From contig NZ_CALHGG010000054.1 in NCBI RefSeq assembly GCF_938029845.1, positions 1-9,150 of the forward strand: a DNA stretch of 9,150 nucleotides. The letters run 5' to 3'. The notes under the pieces were generated by a model. It had not been told where the DNA came from. It saw only the letters and a list, made by a program, of their open reading frames with translations, and ran no database searches. Below, piece after piece: positions 1-5,204 of the stretch. The stretch comes from an uncultured Capnocytophaga sp. (GTDB lineage Bacteria; Bacteroidota; Bacteroidia; Flavobacteriales; Flavobacteriaceae). The translations under genes were made by a program, and so were the position numbers. Position 1 is the stretch's first letter; every line of letters begins with the position of its first letter.

Positions 1-1
1 C

Positions 2-67
2 CTGAACAGAGTGCAAAATTACAACAATGCAAGGGGCAAAGTCAAGGAAAAGGCTGCTGAGAAGTAA
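2..67 (+). CDS. C-terminal end of an unidentified upstream protein
   Basis: In frame 2 the window opens inside a reading frame of 21 codons that ends with TAA at 65-67. The visible tail is rich in Lys, Ala, Glu and Asn, ending KEKAAEK, which is the kind of charged helical tail seen on many proteins. It is too short to assign a function. Frame 3 opens with a stop codon. Frame 1 also reads through to a TGA at 58-60 but gives a less protein-like, Gln/Cys-rich peptide. That a gene ends here is an inference from composition only. Confidence 0.35.
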   Translation: MNRVQNYNNARGKVKEKAAEK

Positions 68-280
68 TAAAAAGATTCGTTAATTTATTATGTAAGTGGT
101 AAGTATTTCTTTATTAGAGGATTGGAAATCACAAATTTTTCACAAAATATCAACTGCTAAAACCTTTTTATTCCTATGAAAATCAATAAGTTATATTGTA
201 TTTTTATAGAAAAACATAGTTTAATAAAAAAATTTTCTTGAAAAAAGTGCTTTTAAATTTTTTTTTTCGGAAAAAAGATG
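68..280. other. A/T-rich intergenic stretch without a visible gene
   Basis: This stretch lies between the upstream coding remnant and the cysE promoter. It is very A/T-rich, with stops in all frames at short intervals and no tRNA-like or strong hairpin structure. A T-tract at 251-267 lies where the -33 element of the following promoter would be expected. I see no RNA gene or binding-site array in it. Confidence 0.5.
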
Positions 281-288
281 TACCTTTG
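281..288 (+). promoter_or_regulatory. Bacteroidota -7 promoter element for the cysE-cysK operon
   Basis: The octamer TACCTTTG, followed by CA, matches the Bacteroidota housekeeping -7 consensus TAnnTTTG. No clear TTTG -33 box is seen; a T-run occupies that position. Transcription would begin near 294, giving a leader of about 70 nt before the ATG at 365. A small hairpin, AAGAAT at 291-296 pairing with ATTCTT at 302-307, lies at the very start of the leader. Confidence 0.6.
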
Positions 289-364
289 CAAAGAATTTTT
301 TATTCTTCTTTTTATACAAGAATATTATTTTTTCAAAACCTAAACATTATAGCTAGCTACAAAC

Positions 365-1189
365 ATGGAGAAGACCCTTACGGAATTGATATTAGAGCAA
401 CGGAGCTATCTGAAAAATACTTTCCCTAAGAAGAAGGCGGAGGATTTCGTAGATGCTCTTTATCGCTTGCTATTCAATTTGGATTCCACTACTTGTGAGA
501 GTAGTTATGAGATAGAGCAGCGCCTTAGAGGCAAGCGCTTGGAACTCTCGGAAATTGTCTATGATTACTTGAAGGAAACCGAGATCACTGAGCAACAAAC
601 AAAGCAGTTTTTCACCTCTATTACCCAGATATATCCGCTTTTGCTCTGCGATGCAAGGGCTATCCTAGGGAATGACCCCGCCGCTCAGAACTTGGAGGAG
701 GTATATATGTCCTACCCTGGGTTCTATGCTATTGCCATTCATAGGCTTGCCCATCAGCTGTGGCAACAAGGATTAAAGCTTTTGGCTCGGGTATGGTCGG
801 AGTACGCCCACAGCCGCACAGGAATTGATATACACCCTGCCGCACAGATTGGTAAGAACTTCTGTATAGACCATGGTACAGGCATCGTCATAGGAGAGAC
901 TTGTGTGATAGGTGACAATGTAAAGATATACCAAGGTGTAACCCTAGGAGCCCTATCGGTTACCAAGGACAAGATGAACACAGATCGTCACCCCAAGATA
1001 GGTGATAATGTTGTTATCTATTCAGGGGCTACCATATTGGGCAACAGCCAGATAGGACACGATAGTACCATAGGGGGAAATGTATGGCTTACTGAAAGCA
1101 TAGAACCCTATACTGTCATCTACTATAAGAGTGAAATGATCACCAAACAGAAAAACCTATCCCCTGAACCTATATTTTTTCATATATAA
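365..1189 (+). CDS. cysE: Serine O-acetyltransferase (CysE/EpsC type)
   Basis: This enzyme transfers acetyl from acetyl-CoA to L-serine to give O-acetylserine, the first committed step of cysteine synthesis in the cytoplasm. The 274-aa protein has an N-terminal helical domain (about 1-150). A left-handed parallel beta-helix of hexapeptide repeats follows (about 153-250), with units such as [18 protein letters not shown] and IGGNVW. The catalytic Asp-His pair is D169-H170 in IDHGTG, and the second His is H209 in DRHPKIGDN; both match known CysE active-site motifs. The usual VPAR-type segment after the beta-helix is not evident. The chain ends FFHI, and a C-terminal Ile is the residue that in known SATs inserts into the CysK active site. 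The ATG at 365 is about 70 nt after the promoter start; no Shine-Dalgarno is present. The cysK-type gene starts 32 bp downstream, evidently in one operon. Confidence 0.95.
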   Translation: MEKTLTELILEQRSYLKNTFPKKKAEDFVDALYRLLFNLDSTTCESSYEIEQRLRGKRLELSEIVYDYLKETEITEQQTKQFFTSITQIYPLLLCDARAILGNDPAAQNLEEVYMSYPGFYAIAIHRLAHQLWQQGLKLLARVWSEYAHSRTGIDIHPAAQIGKNFCIDHGTGIVIGETCVIGDNVKIYQGVTLGALSVTKDKMNTDRHPKIGDNVVIYSGATILGNSQIGHDSTIGGNVWLTESIEPYTVIYYKSEMITKQKNLSPEPIFFHI

Positions 1190-1221
1190 ACAAACTTTCT
1201 ATTAACATAATTTATAATTTT

Positions 1222-2145
1222 ATGAAGCATGACAACATTTTAGGAGCTATTGGAAATACTCCTGTTATTCGTCTTTCCAGACTCTTCCCAACCCATCAAG
1301 TTTGGATCAAATTAGAAAAGAGCAACCCAGGAGGAAGCATCAAAGACCGTATTGCTTTGGCCATGATTGAAAAGGCTGAAAAAGACGGAATCATCAACAA
1401 AGATACTGTAATCATAGAGCCTACTTCAGGAAATACAGGGGTAGGATTAGCCCTTGTGGCTGCTATAAAGGGCTACAAATTAGTACTTGTAATGCCTGAG
1501 TCCATGAGTGTAGAACGCCGCAAACTCGTTTCTGCCTATGGTGCCTCTTTCGTACTCACTCCTAAGGAAAAAGGAACCGGAGGAGCCGTAGAAAAAGCTA
1601 AAGAATTGGCCGCCTCTATTCCTAACTCTTGGATTCCACAGCAGTTTGAAAACCCAGCCAACCCTGAAATACACCGCCTTACTACCGCTCAAGAGATCTT
1701 GGCTGACTTCCCACAAGGAGTGGATTACTTTATCTCTGGTATTGGAACAGGAGGACACCTCTCTGGTATTGGAGAAGTATTGAAAGGCAAATTCCCTCAT
1801 ACTAAAGTGTTTGGTATAGAGCCTGCTACCTCTGCCGTGCTTAGTGGTAACAAGCCAGGTCCACACCCACTACAAGGAATAGGAACAGGATTTATCCCTA
1901 AAACACTCAATACCTCTATCTACGATGGTATCATCACCATAGACAAGGATGAAGCCTACGATTACACCCGTCGTTTGGCCAGGACAGAAGGTATCTTAGC
2001 GGGTATTTCCACCGGTACTTCCTTGGCTGCTATTGCTAAGAAACTCCCTGAAATCAAGGAAAATGAAGTAGTACTTACCGTAAATTACGATTCAGGTGAT
2101 CGCTACTGGTCTGTAGCTGACCTTTTTGAAGAAAATCCATATTAA
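1222..2145 (+). CDS. cysK: Cysteine synthase (O-acetylserine sulfhydrylase, CysK type)
   Basis: This PLP-dependent enzyme replaces the acetate of O-acetylserine with sulfide to make L-cysteine. At 307 aa it has the normal length for a fold-type II cysteine synthase. The PLP Schiff-base lysine is K41 in NPGGSIKDR. The substrate-binding loop TSGNTG lies at 68-73, and the PLP-phosphate-binding glycine loop is GIGTGGH near 174-180. The segment GISTGTS near 254-260 replaces the more common GISSGA that contacts the PLP ring nitrogen. The start at 1222 gives the expected N-terminus with the [13 protein letters not shown] signature at 6-18. It lies 32 bp after cysE with no promoter in the gap, so the two are probably co-transcribed. 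A strong hairpin terminator follows. CysK and CysM types cannot be separated safely by eye; linkage to cysE favours the O-acetylserine enzyme. Confidence 0.93.
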   Translation: MKHDNILGAIGNTPVIRLSRLFPTHQVWIKLEKSNPGGSIKDRIALAMIEKAEKDGIINKDTVIIEPTSGNTGVGLALVAAIKGYKLVLVMPESMSVERRKLVSAYGASFVLTPKEKGTGGAVEKAKELAASIPNSWIPQQFENPANPEIHRLTTAQEILADFPQGVDYFISGIGTGGHLSGIGEVLKGKFPHTKVFGIEPATSAVLSGNKPGPHPLQGIGTGFIPKTLNTSIYDGIITIDKDEAYDYTRRLARTEGILAGISTGTSLAAIAKKLPEIKENEVVLTVNYDSGDRYWSVADLFEENPY

Positions 2146-2151
2146 TGAGAC

Positions 2152-2190
2152 AATGAGCCGATTTGACAATGTGCTAATCGGCTCATTTTT
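2152..2190 (+). terminator. Rho-independent terminator of the cysE-cysK operon
   Basis: AATGAGCCGATT at 2152-2163 pairs perfectly with AATCGGCTCATT at 2176-2187. The stem is 12 bp, the loop is 12 nt, and the right arm runs into TTTTT at 2186-2190. It starts 6 bp after the cysK stop codon. Confidence 0.85.
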
Positions 2191-2191
2191 G
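2162..2191 (+). promoter_or_regulatory. Possible dtd promoter embedded in the cysK terminator
   Basis: TTTG at 2162-2165 and CATTTTTG at 2184-2191 resemble a -33/-7 pair with an 18-bp spacer; the -7 has one mismatch to TAnnTTTG (C for T). Transcription would start near 2197, leaving about a dozen bases before the dtd ATG at 2210. Only 19 bp separate the terminator T-tract from dtd, so any dtd-specific promoter must overlap the hairpin or cysK. Confidence 0.3.
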
Positions 2192-2209
2192 TTAATCAAC
2201 TAATCAACT

Positions 2210-2665
2210 ATGCGTATTCTCCTCCAACGTGTCAGCCATGCCCAAGTAGCCATAGCAGGGGCAGTGCATTCGGAAATAGGTCAGGGTTTTCTGCTCCTTT
2301 TAGGAATAGAAGAAGCCGATGGTCAAGATGATATAGACTTCCTATGTAAGAAAGTGGCTCAAATTCGCCTTTTCAATGATGCTGAAGGGGTGATGAACCT
2401 CTCTTTGCAGGAAGTGGAAGGTTCCCTTATGGTAGTGAGCCAATTCACCCTATATGCCAGCACCAAGAAGGGTAATCGTCCCTCCTATATTCGTGCTGCC
2501 AGACCTGAAAAAGCAATCCCCTTATATGAAGCTTTTGTCCAAAGGCTACAAGAACTCACCCAAAAGCCTGTTGCCACAGGTGTATTTGGAGCCGATATGC
2601 AAGTGAGTCTCTGCAATGATGGACCTGTTACTATCCTTATAGATAGCAAGATGCGTGATTTCTGA
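2210..2665 (+). CDS. dtd: D-aminoacyl-tRNA deacylase
   Basis: This enzyme hydrolyses D-amino acids (and glycine mischarged on tRNA-Ala) off tRNAs, a chiral proofreading step in translation. The 151-aa length is typical of DTD1. The two signature motifs are present: SQFTLYA at 77-83 with the conserved Thr80, and NDGPVT at 136-141. The second carries the cross-subunit Gly-Pro motif of the homodimer active site and is usually N-S-G-P-V-T; here Ser is replaced by Asp. The N-terminus MRILLQRVSHAQV matches the family start. The ATG at 2210 is preceded by a direct repeat of AATCAACT (2194-2201 and 2202-2209 region) and no Shine-Dalgarno. The stop codon lies in the loop of a long hairpin. The gene is convergent with accD. 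Confidence 0.95.
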   Translation: MRILLQRVSHAQVAIAGAVHSEIGQGFLLLLGIEEADGQDDIDFLCKKVAQIRLFNDAEGVMNLSLQEVEGSLMVVSQFTLYASTKKGNRPSYIRAARPEKAIPLYEAFVQRLQELTQKPVATGVFGADMQVSLCNDGPVTILIDSKMRDF

Positions 2666-2681
2666 CGAAATCACGCATCTT
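2648..2681. terminator. Perfect 15-bp hairpin spanning the dtd stop codon
   Basis: AAGATGCGTGATTTC at 2648-2662 pairs without mismatch with GAAATCACGCATCTT at 2667-2681. The 4-nt loop TGAC contains the dtd stop codon at 2663-2665. The last five dtd codons therefore form the left arm. There is no T-tract on the plus strand (TTAATCATAAA follows), so it is an atypical terminator or an mRNA 3'-end stabiliser. By symmetry it would also form in accD read-through RNA. Confidence 0.6.
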
Positions 2682-2685
2682 AATC

Positions 2686-2736
2686 ATAAAAAATGAATGA
2701 AATATAAATTAGGTTTGGTACTTAGTCCATTTCATT
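2686..2736 (-). terminator. Possible accD terminator, weak
   Basis: Read on the minus strand, AATGAAAT at the accD stop (2736-2729) pairs with ATTTCATT at 2703-2696 across a 25-nt loop. It is followed by a short T-run from 2693 downward. The stem is only 8 bp and A/T-rich, so this is a weak candidate; the 15-bp hairpin beyond it may do the work instead. Confidence 0.35.
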
Positions 2737-3589
2737 AAGCCCTCACAGGCAAGTTCATAACAAGGTCTATATACAAATTCACCTTGTCCTTAAGCTCTTT
2801 ACGATTGACAATGAAATCTAAAAAGCCATGCTCCTGAACAAACTCAGCTGTTTGGAAGCCCTCAGGTAATTCCTTTCCTGTGGTATCCTTCACCACTCGA
2901 GGTCCTGCAAAGCCAATAAGAGCACCCGGTTCCGCTATATTAATATCTCCCAACATAGCAAAAGAAGCTGTTACCCCTCCCGTGGTTGGGTCGGTACATA
3001 GAGAAATATAAGGCAGCCCTGCGTCGTCCAATTGGGCGAGTTTTGCTGAAGTTTTAGCCATCTGCATAAGGGAGAAAGCCGCCTCCATCATACGGGCGCC
3101 TCCTGACTTGGATATCATCATAAAAGGCAAGCGATTCTTAATAGCGTAATCTATACCACGGGCTATCTTTTCCCCTACAACACTCCCCATAGAACCTCCA
3201 ATGAAGTCAAAATCCATACAAGCCACCACTAGCTCACGTCCTTTGGACTCCCCTACGGCACAACGCACGGCATCGTATAGGTTGGTTTTCTTTTGAGCTT
3301 CCTTAAGCCTGTCCTTGTACTTCTTGGTATCCTCAAAGTCCAATGGATCTTTTGCTTTCATGGTCTTATCCAGTTCACTGAATTTGCCATCGAACAATAT
3401 TTCAAAATATTCCTTGCTGCCAATACGCACATGGTAGCCATCCTCTGGGCTAATATAGAAATTCTGAGCAAGTTCCTCTGTTTCAACTATTTTTCCTGTA
3501 GGAGACTTATACCAGAGTCCTTGTGGTATATCCTTTTTCTCCTCAGTAGCTGTCTGTATTCCTTTTGTTTTTCTCTTGAACCAAGACAT
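2735..3589 (-). CDS. accD: Acetyl-CoA carboxylase carboxyltransferase subunit beta, zinc-ribbon cysteines absent
   Basis: With AccA this subunit moves the carboxyl group from carboxybiotin on AccB to acetyl-CoA, giving malonyl-CoA for fatty acid synthesis. The 284-aa chain carries the crotonase-fold signatures: [13 protein letters not shown] at 129-141, [10 protein letters not shown] at 161-170, and further on [32 protein letters not shown] and LPEGFQ, all typical of AccD. The N-terminal region aligns with the usual CxxC...CxxC zinc ribbon, but all four ligand positions are changed: Ser29, Gly32, Ser47 and Asp50. From memory, other flavobacterial AccD proteins look the same, so this is probably lineage-wide and not damage. 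The start at 3589 gives the expected MSWFKR N-terminus, and a TAATTTTG promoter element lies about 80 bp upstream. It is divergent from the ytxH cassette across a heptad repeat array. Confidence 0.95.
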   Translation of the reverse strand: MSWFKRKTKGIQTATEEKKDIPQGLWYKSPTGKIVETEELAQNFYISPEDGYHVRIGSKEYFEILFDGKFSELDKTMKAKDPLDFEDTKKYKDRLKEAQKKTNLYDAVRCAVGESKGRELVVACMDFDFIGGSMGSVVGEKIARGIDYAIKNRLPFMMISKSGGARMMEAAFSLMQMAKTSAKLAQLDDAGLPYISLCTDPTTGGVTASFAMLGDINIAEPGALIGFAGPRVVKDTTGKELPEGFQTAEFVQEHGFLDFIVNRKELKDKVNLYIDLVMNLPVRA

Positions 3590-3669
3590 ATATGTTTCTC
3601 ATTAATAGTAAGATAGCCTTTCTGATAGCGGATAGCCCTCTTAAAGACTTACCTTAGAAATTAGCAGGG

Positions 3670-3677
3670 CAAAATTA
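3670..3677 (-). promoter_or_regulatory. Bacteroidota -7 promoter element for accD
   Basis: On the minus strand positions 3677-3670 read TAATTTTG, followed by C, an exact TAnnTTTG match. A clear -33 TTTG is not seen; a degenerate TTATG lies about 20 bp upstream. Transcription would start near 3664, giving a leader of about 75 nt to the ATG at 3589. Confidence 0.55.
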
Positions 3678-3737
3678 CGGTTTTTTTTCTACATAACGAT
3701 TCCTAGGTGTGTTAATGTTGATAAGTTTTCTGTTTTT

Positions 3738-3897
3738 CAGTTGACAGAAGTCAGTTGACAGTTGACAGACTCTGACTGCTGAATACTAAATACTGACCGC
3801 TGTCCGCTGAATACTAAATACTGACCGCTGTCCGCTGAATACTGACCTCTGACCCCTGAATACTGAATACTGACCTCTGAATACTGACGACTGACTA
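3738..3897. repeat. Heptameric tandem repeat array (22 units)
   Basis: Seventeen consecutive 7-bp units run without any insertion or deletion from 3779 to 3897. Nearly all begin CTGA, with the variants CTGAATA (most common), CTAAATA, CTGACCG, CTGTCCG, CTGACCT and CTGACCC. A block of four heptads at 3779-3806 is repeated exactly at 3807-3834, giving a 28-bp higher-order period. Five diverged heptads of the CAGTTGA type (3738-3772) precede this and are joined by a 6-nt unit at 3773-3778. The array fills most of the 392-bp divergent region between accD and the ytxH cassette, lying between their two promoters. The plus strand carries TGA in all frames, whereas the minus strand stays open only because of the repeat. 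No protein is supported. Confidence 0.9.
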
Positions 3898-3949
3898 TTT
3901 TTAAATAAATTATAACAGTCAAAAATGATTTTTTTAAGACAAAAAAGTC

Positions 3950-3957
3950 TATCTTTG
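3950..3957 (+). promoter_or_regulatory. Bacteroidota -7 promoter element for the ytxH cassette
   Basis: TATCTTTG followed by C is an exact TAnnTTTG match. The -33 position is only a T-run near 3929-3935. Transcription would begin near 3964, about 18 nt before the ATG at 3982. The heptad array ends about 50 bp upstream. Confidence 0.6.
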
Positions 3958-3981
3958 CGGTGCATATAAATAATTTGAATT

Positions 3982-4308
3982 ATGTCTAAGATAGGAAACA
4001 CATTAGCAGCCTTGGTGCTTGGTGCTGCCATAGGCGTAGGTGTGGGAATTCTTTTCGCTCCTGATGAAGGAAAAAAGACCCGCAAACGTATTCGTAAATC
4101 ATTGGAAGGGGTGTCCGACAACCTTAAGGACAAACTCACTCACCTGAATGAAAATCTAAAAGAGAAGAAACTCAAACTCAAAGGCACTTTGGAGGACAAT
4201 GTAGAGAGACTACTTTCCAAATCTAGCTACAAGGCAGAGGAAGTTATCAATGCTCTTGAACGCAAATTGGAAGACCTAAAGGCAGCCGCAGCTAAATATC
4301 AAAAATAA
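3982..4308 (+). CDS. YtxH-like membrane-anchored helical protein
   Basis: The 108-aa protein fits the YtxH family (general stress or envelope-associated proteins of unclear function). A single glycine- and alanine-rich N-terminal membrane segment (about 7-26, with GxxxG-type spacing) is followed directly by the family signature FAPDEGKKTRKRIRK (25-39). The remainder (about 40-108) is almost entirely Lys/Glu/Leu-rich and should form a long amphipathic helix or coiled coil in the cytoplasm. It is first of three tightly spaced genes, 18 bp before the next. Architecture and position recall E. coli YqjD, a membrane-anchored helical protein that binds stationary-phase ribosomes, though YqjD has its anchor at the C-terminus. 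Function here is inferred only from that analogy. The start is set by the promoter 18 nt upstream of the likely transcript start. Confidence 0.85.
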   Translation: MSKIGNTLAALVLGAAIGVGVGILFAPDEGKKTRKRIRKSLEGVSDNLKDKLTHLNENLKEKKLKLKGTLEDNVERLLSKSSYKAEEVINALERKLEDLKAAAAKYQK

Positions 4309-4326
4309 TCCCTAAGCACTCTTATC

Positions 4327-4677
4327 ATGGCACTCAGCGAACTCAAGGAAACGGCAAAGACCCTACCCACAGAAGTGGAATCAACGGTCAATTCACATTT
4401 GGAGTACTATAAGCTATATATATTCCGTATTATAGCCAAGACCACTATGGGCTTTGTAAGCCTTTTTGTGACAGCTCTTTTTCTGCTGATTATTGCCTTT
4501 TTCTTGGCTTGTGCCTCTGCTTTTGCTATTGGAGAATGGTTAGGTAGTGAAGCCCTAGGCTTTGCCATAATGGGGCTAATCTTTGTATTAGCACTGCTCA
4601 TTATCTACAAAAACCGCAAGGGGCTTATCCAGAAGCCTATATTGAGCAAATTGTCCGAAATATATTTTAAAGAATAA
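4327..4677 (+). CDS. Holin-3_6 / YqjE-like two-helix membrane protein
   Basis: The 116-aa protein has an N-terminal amphipathic region (1-35). Two strongly hydrophobic segments follow, about 41-67 (GFVSLFVTALFLLIIAFFLA and following) and 76-94, with a short GEWLGSEA link between them. The C-terminus is basic and charged (KNRKGLIQK onward). This layout matches the family often labelled phage holin superfamily III/DUF1469, to which E. coli YqjE belongs. Despite the family name there is no phage gene nearby, so a bacterial envelope role is likelier than cell lysis. It sits 18 bp after the YtxH-like gene and 4 bp before the 77-aa gene, evidently in the same transcript. The molecular function of this family is not established, to my knowledge. 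Confidence 0.82.
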   Translation: MALSELKETAKTLPTEVESTVNSHLEYYKLYIFRIIAKTTMGFVSLFVTALFLLIIAFFLACASAFAIGEWLGSEALGFAIMGLIFVLALLIIYKNRKGLIQKPILSKLSEIYFKE

Positions 4678-4681
4678 TGTC

Positions 4682-4915
4682 ATGGAAAGAAAATACACCT
4701 CATTCACCGAAATAGAAAACGACTTGCGTGCACTCAAGCTCAAAAAGGATATAGACCTTTTGTGCCTAAAGACTGATTATCAAACGCTACTTCGTAATCT
4801 TTCCATAAGTGGACTTTTTGCGGACTCCGTAGCACAGTTCAGAAGTGCCATAGCCGAAAAGCAAAGAAGCTTATTATCACTAGTGGCTGGCTTTTTGCTT
4901 AGAAAGTTTTTCTAA
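4682..4915 (+). CDS. Small conserved protein, possibly DUF6327 family (YqjK-like position)
   Basis: The 77-aa protein starts 4 bp after the previous stop. Its N-terminus, YTSFTEIENDLRALKLKKDI (5-24), resembles the opening of small flavobacterial proteins labelled DUF6327, recalled from memory and not searched. The first 35 residues should be helical and charged. The last 16 (about 62-77, RSLLSLVAGFLLRKFF) form a short hydrophobic-basic amphipathic tail that could bind a membrane. No catalytic motif is visible. Its place as third gene after YtxH-like and YqjE-like proteins mirrors yqjK in E. coli, a positional analogy and not proven homology. Downstream, TTTTTCTAAT occurs twice (4907-4916 and 4924-4933). 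A weak A/T hairpin (4939-4960) could end the transcript, but it has no T-tract. Confidence 0.75.
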   Translation: MERKYTSFTEIENDLRALKLKKDIDLLCLKTDYQTLLRNLSISGLFADSVAQFRSAIAEKQRSLLSLVAGFLLRKFF

Positions 4916-4975
4916 TAGTAATCTTTTTCTAATCAATGTTTTAGCTTTTTTGCTCTAAAAAAATGAAGATAAAAT

Positions 4976-5006
4976 TTTGATATATGGGAAAAAGGTCGTA
5001 CTTTTG
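4976..5006 (+). promoter_or_regulatory. Promoter of the CAT-anticodon tRNA gene
   Basis: TTTG at 4976-4979 and TACTTTTG at 4999-5006 are separated by 19 bp. Both boxes and the spacing fit the Bacteroidota housekeeping promoter. Transcription would start near 5012, about 12 nt before the mature tRNA. Confidence 0.8.
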
Positions 5007-5023
5007 CACCCTGAAAAAAGCGA

Positions 5024-5097
5024 GGTCTTGTAGCTCAGCTGGTTAGAGCACCTGACTCATAATCAGGGGGTCCTTGGTTCGAGCCCAAGCTGGACCA
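5024..5097 (+). tRNA. tRNA with CAT anticodon (elongator Met or lysidine-type Ile2)
   Basis: A complete 74-nt cloverleaf is visible. The D-stem is GCTC/GAGC. The anticodon stem is CCTGA (5051-5055)/TCAGG (5063-5067) with loop CTCATAA and anticodon CAT at 5058-5060. The T-stem is CTTGG/CCAAG with loop TTCGAGC (5078-5084). The discriminator is A73 at 5097. The acceptor is GGTCTTG against CTGGACC; it pairs except for U6 opposite U67, with a U5-G68 wobble beside it. The 3' end reads ACCT, so CCA must be added after transcription. The anticodon stem lacks the three consecutive G-C pairs of initiator tRNA. C4-G69 is one of the features TilS uses to recognise Ile2, but the C5-G68 feature is absent, so Met versus Ile2 stays open. 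Confidence 0.9.
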
Positions 5098-5105
5098 CCT
5101 TCGCT

Positions 5106-5137
5106 AAAGCACTTACAGAGATGTAAGTGCTTTTTTT
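5106..5137 (+). terminator. Rho-independent terminator of the tRNA gene
   Basis: AAAGCACTTACA at 5106-5117 pairs perfectly with TGTAAGTGCTTT at 5122-5133. The loop GAGA is a GNRA tetraloop, and the right arm continues into a run of seven T (5131-5137). It begins 9 nt after the mature tRNA. Confidence 0.92.
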
Positions 5138-5148
5138 ATGGGTTATAG

Positions 5149-5179
5149 TTGCTTTTTAAAGAAAATATACCTACCTTTG
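5149..5179 (+). promoter_or_regulatory. Promoter of the outer-membrane barrel gene
   Basis: TTG at 5149-5151 and TACCTTTG at 5172-5179 are spaced by 20 bp, a good fit to the Bacteroidota -33/-7 promoter. Transcription would start near 5185, about 20 nt upstream of the ATG at 5205. It lies just after the tRNA terminator, so this gene is transcribed separately. Confidence 0.7.
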
Positions 5180-5204
5180 CCCAGATTTTCAAAAACGTAA
5201 TTAA

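Noticed and set aside
290..364. Riboswitch or T-box in the cysE leader
   Set aside because: The leader is only about 70 nt, very A/T-rich, and shows just one 6-bp hairpin with no terminator or conserved aptamer core.
238..429. 63-aa plus-strand reading frame upstream of and overlapping cysE
   Set aside because: It begins with TTG upstream of the cysE -7 element, runs through T-tracts giving Phe/Lys-rich low complexity, and overlaps a well-supported gene in another frame.
3293..3616. 107-aa plus-strand frame antisense to accD
   Set aside because: It is a shadow of accD with no promoter, is rich in Phe/Leu/Ile from antisense codons and resembles no family.
3738..3897. CRISPR array
   Set aside because: The unit is 7 bp with no unique spacers and there are no cas genes nearby.
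3737..4139. Two minus-strand reading frames with repeated QYS/VFSGQ peptides
   Set aside because: They are open only because the heptad repeat has no stops on the minus strand; the repeated peptides simply mirror the DNA repeat, and one frame runs antisense into the ytxH-like gene.
4327..4677. Prophage lysis gene, based on the holin family name
   Set aside because: There are no other phage genes, and the neighbours and YqjE-like architecture point to a chromosomal envelope gene.
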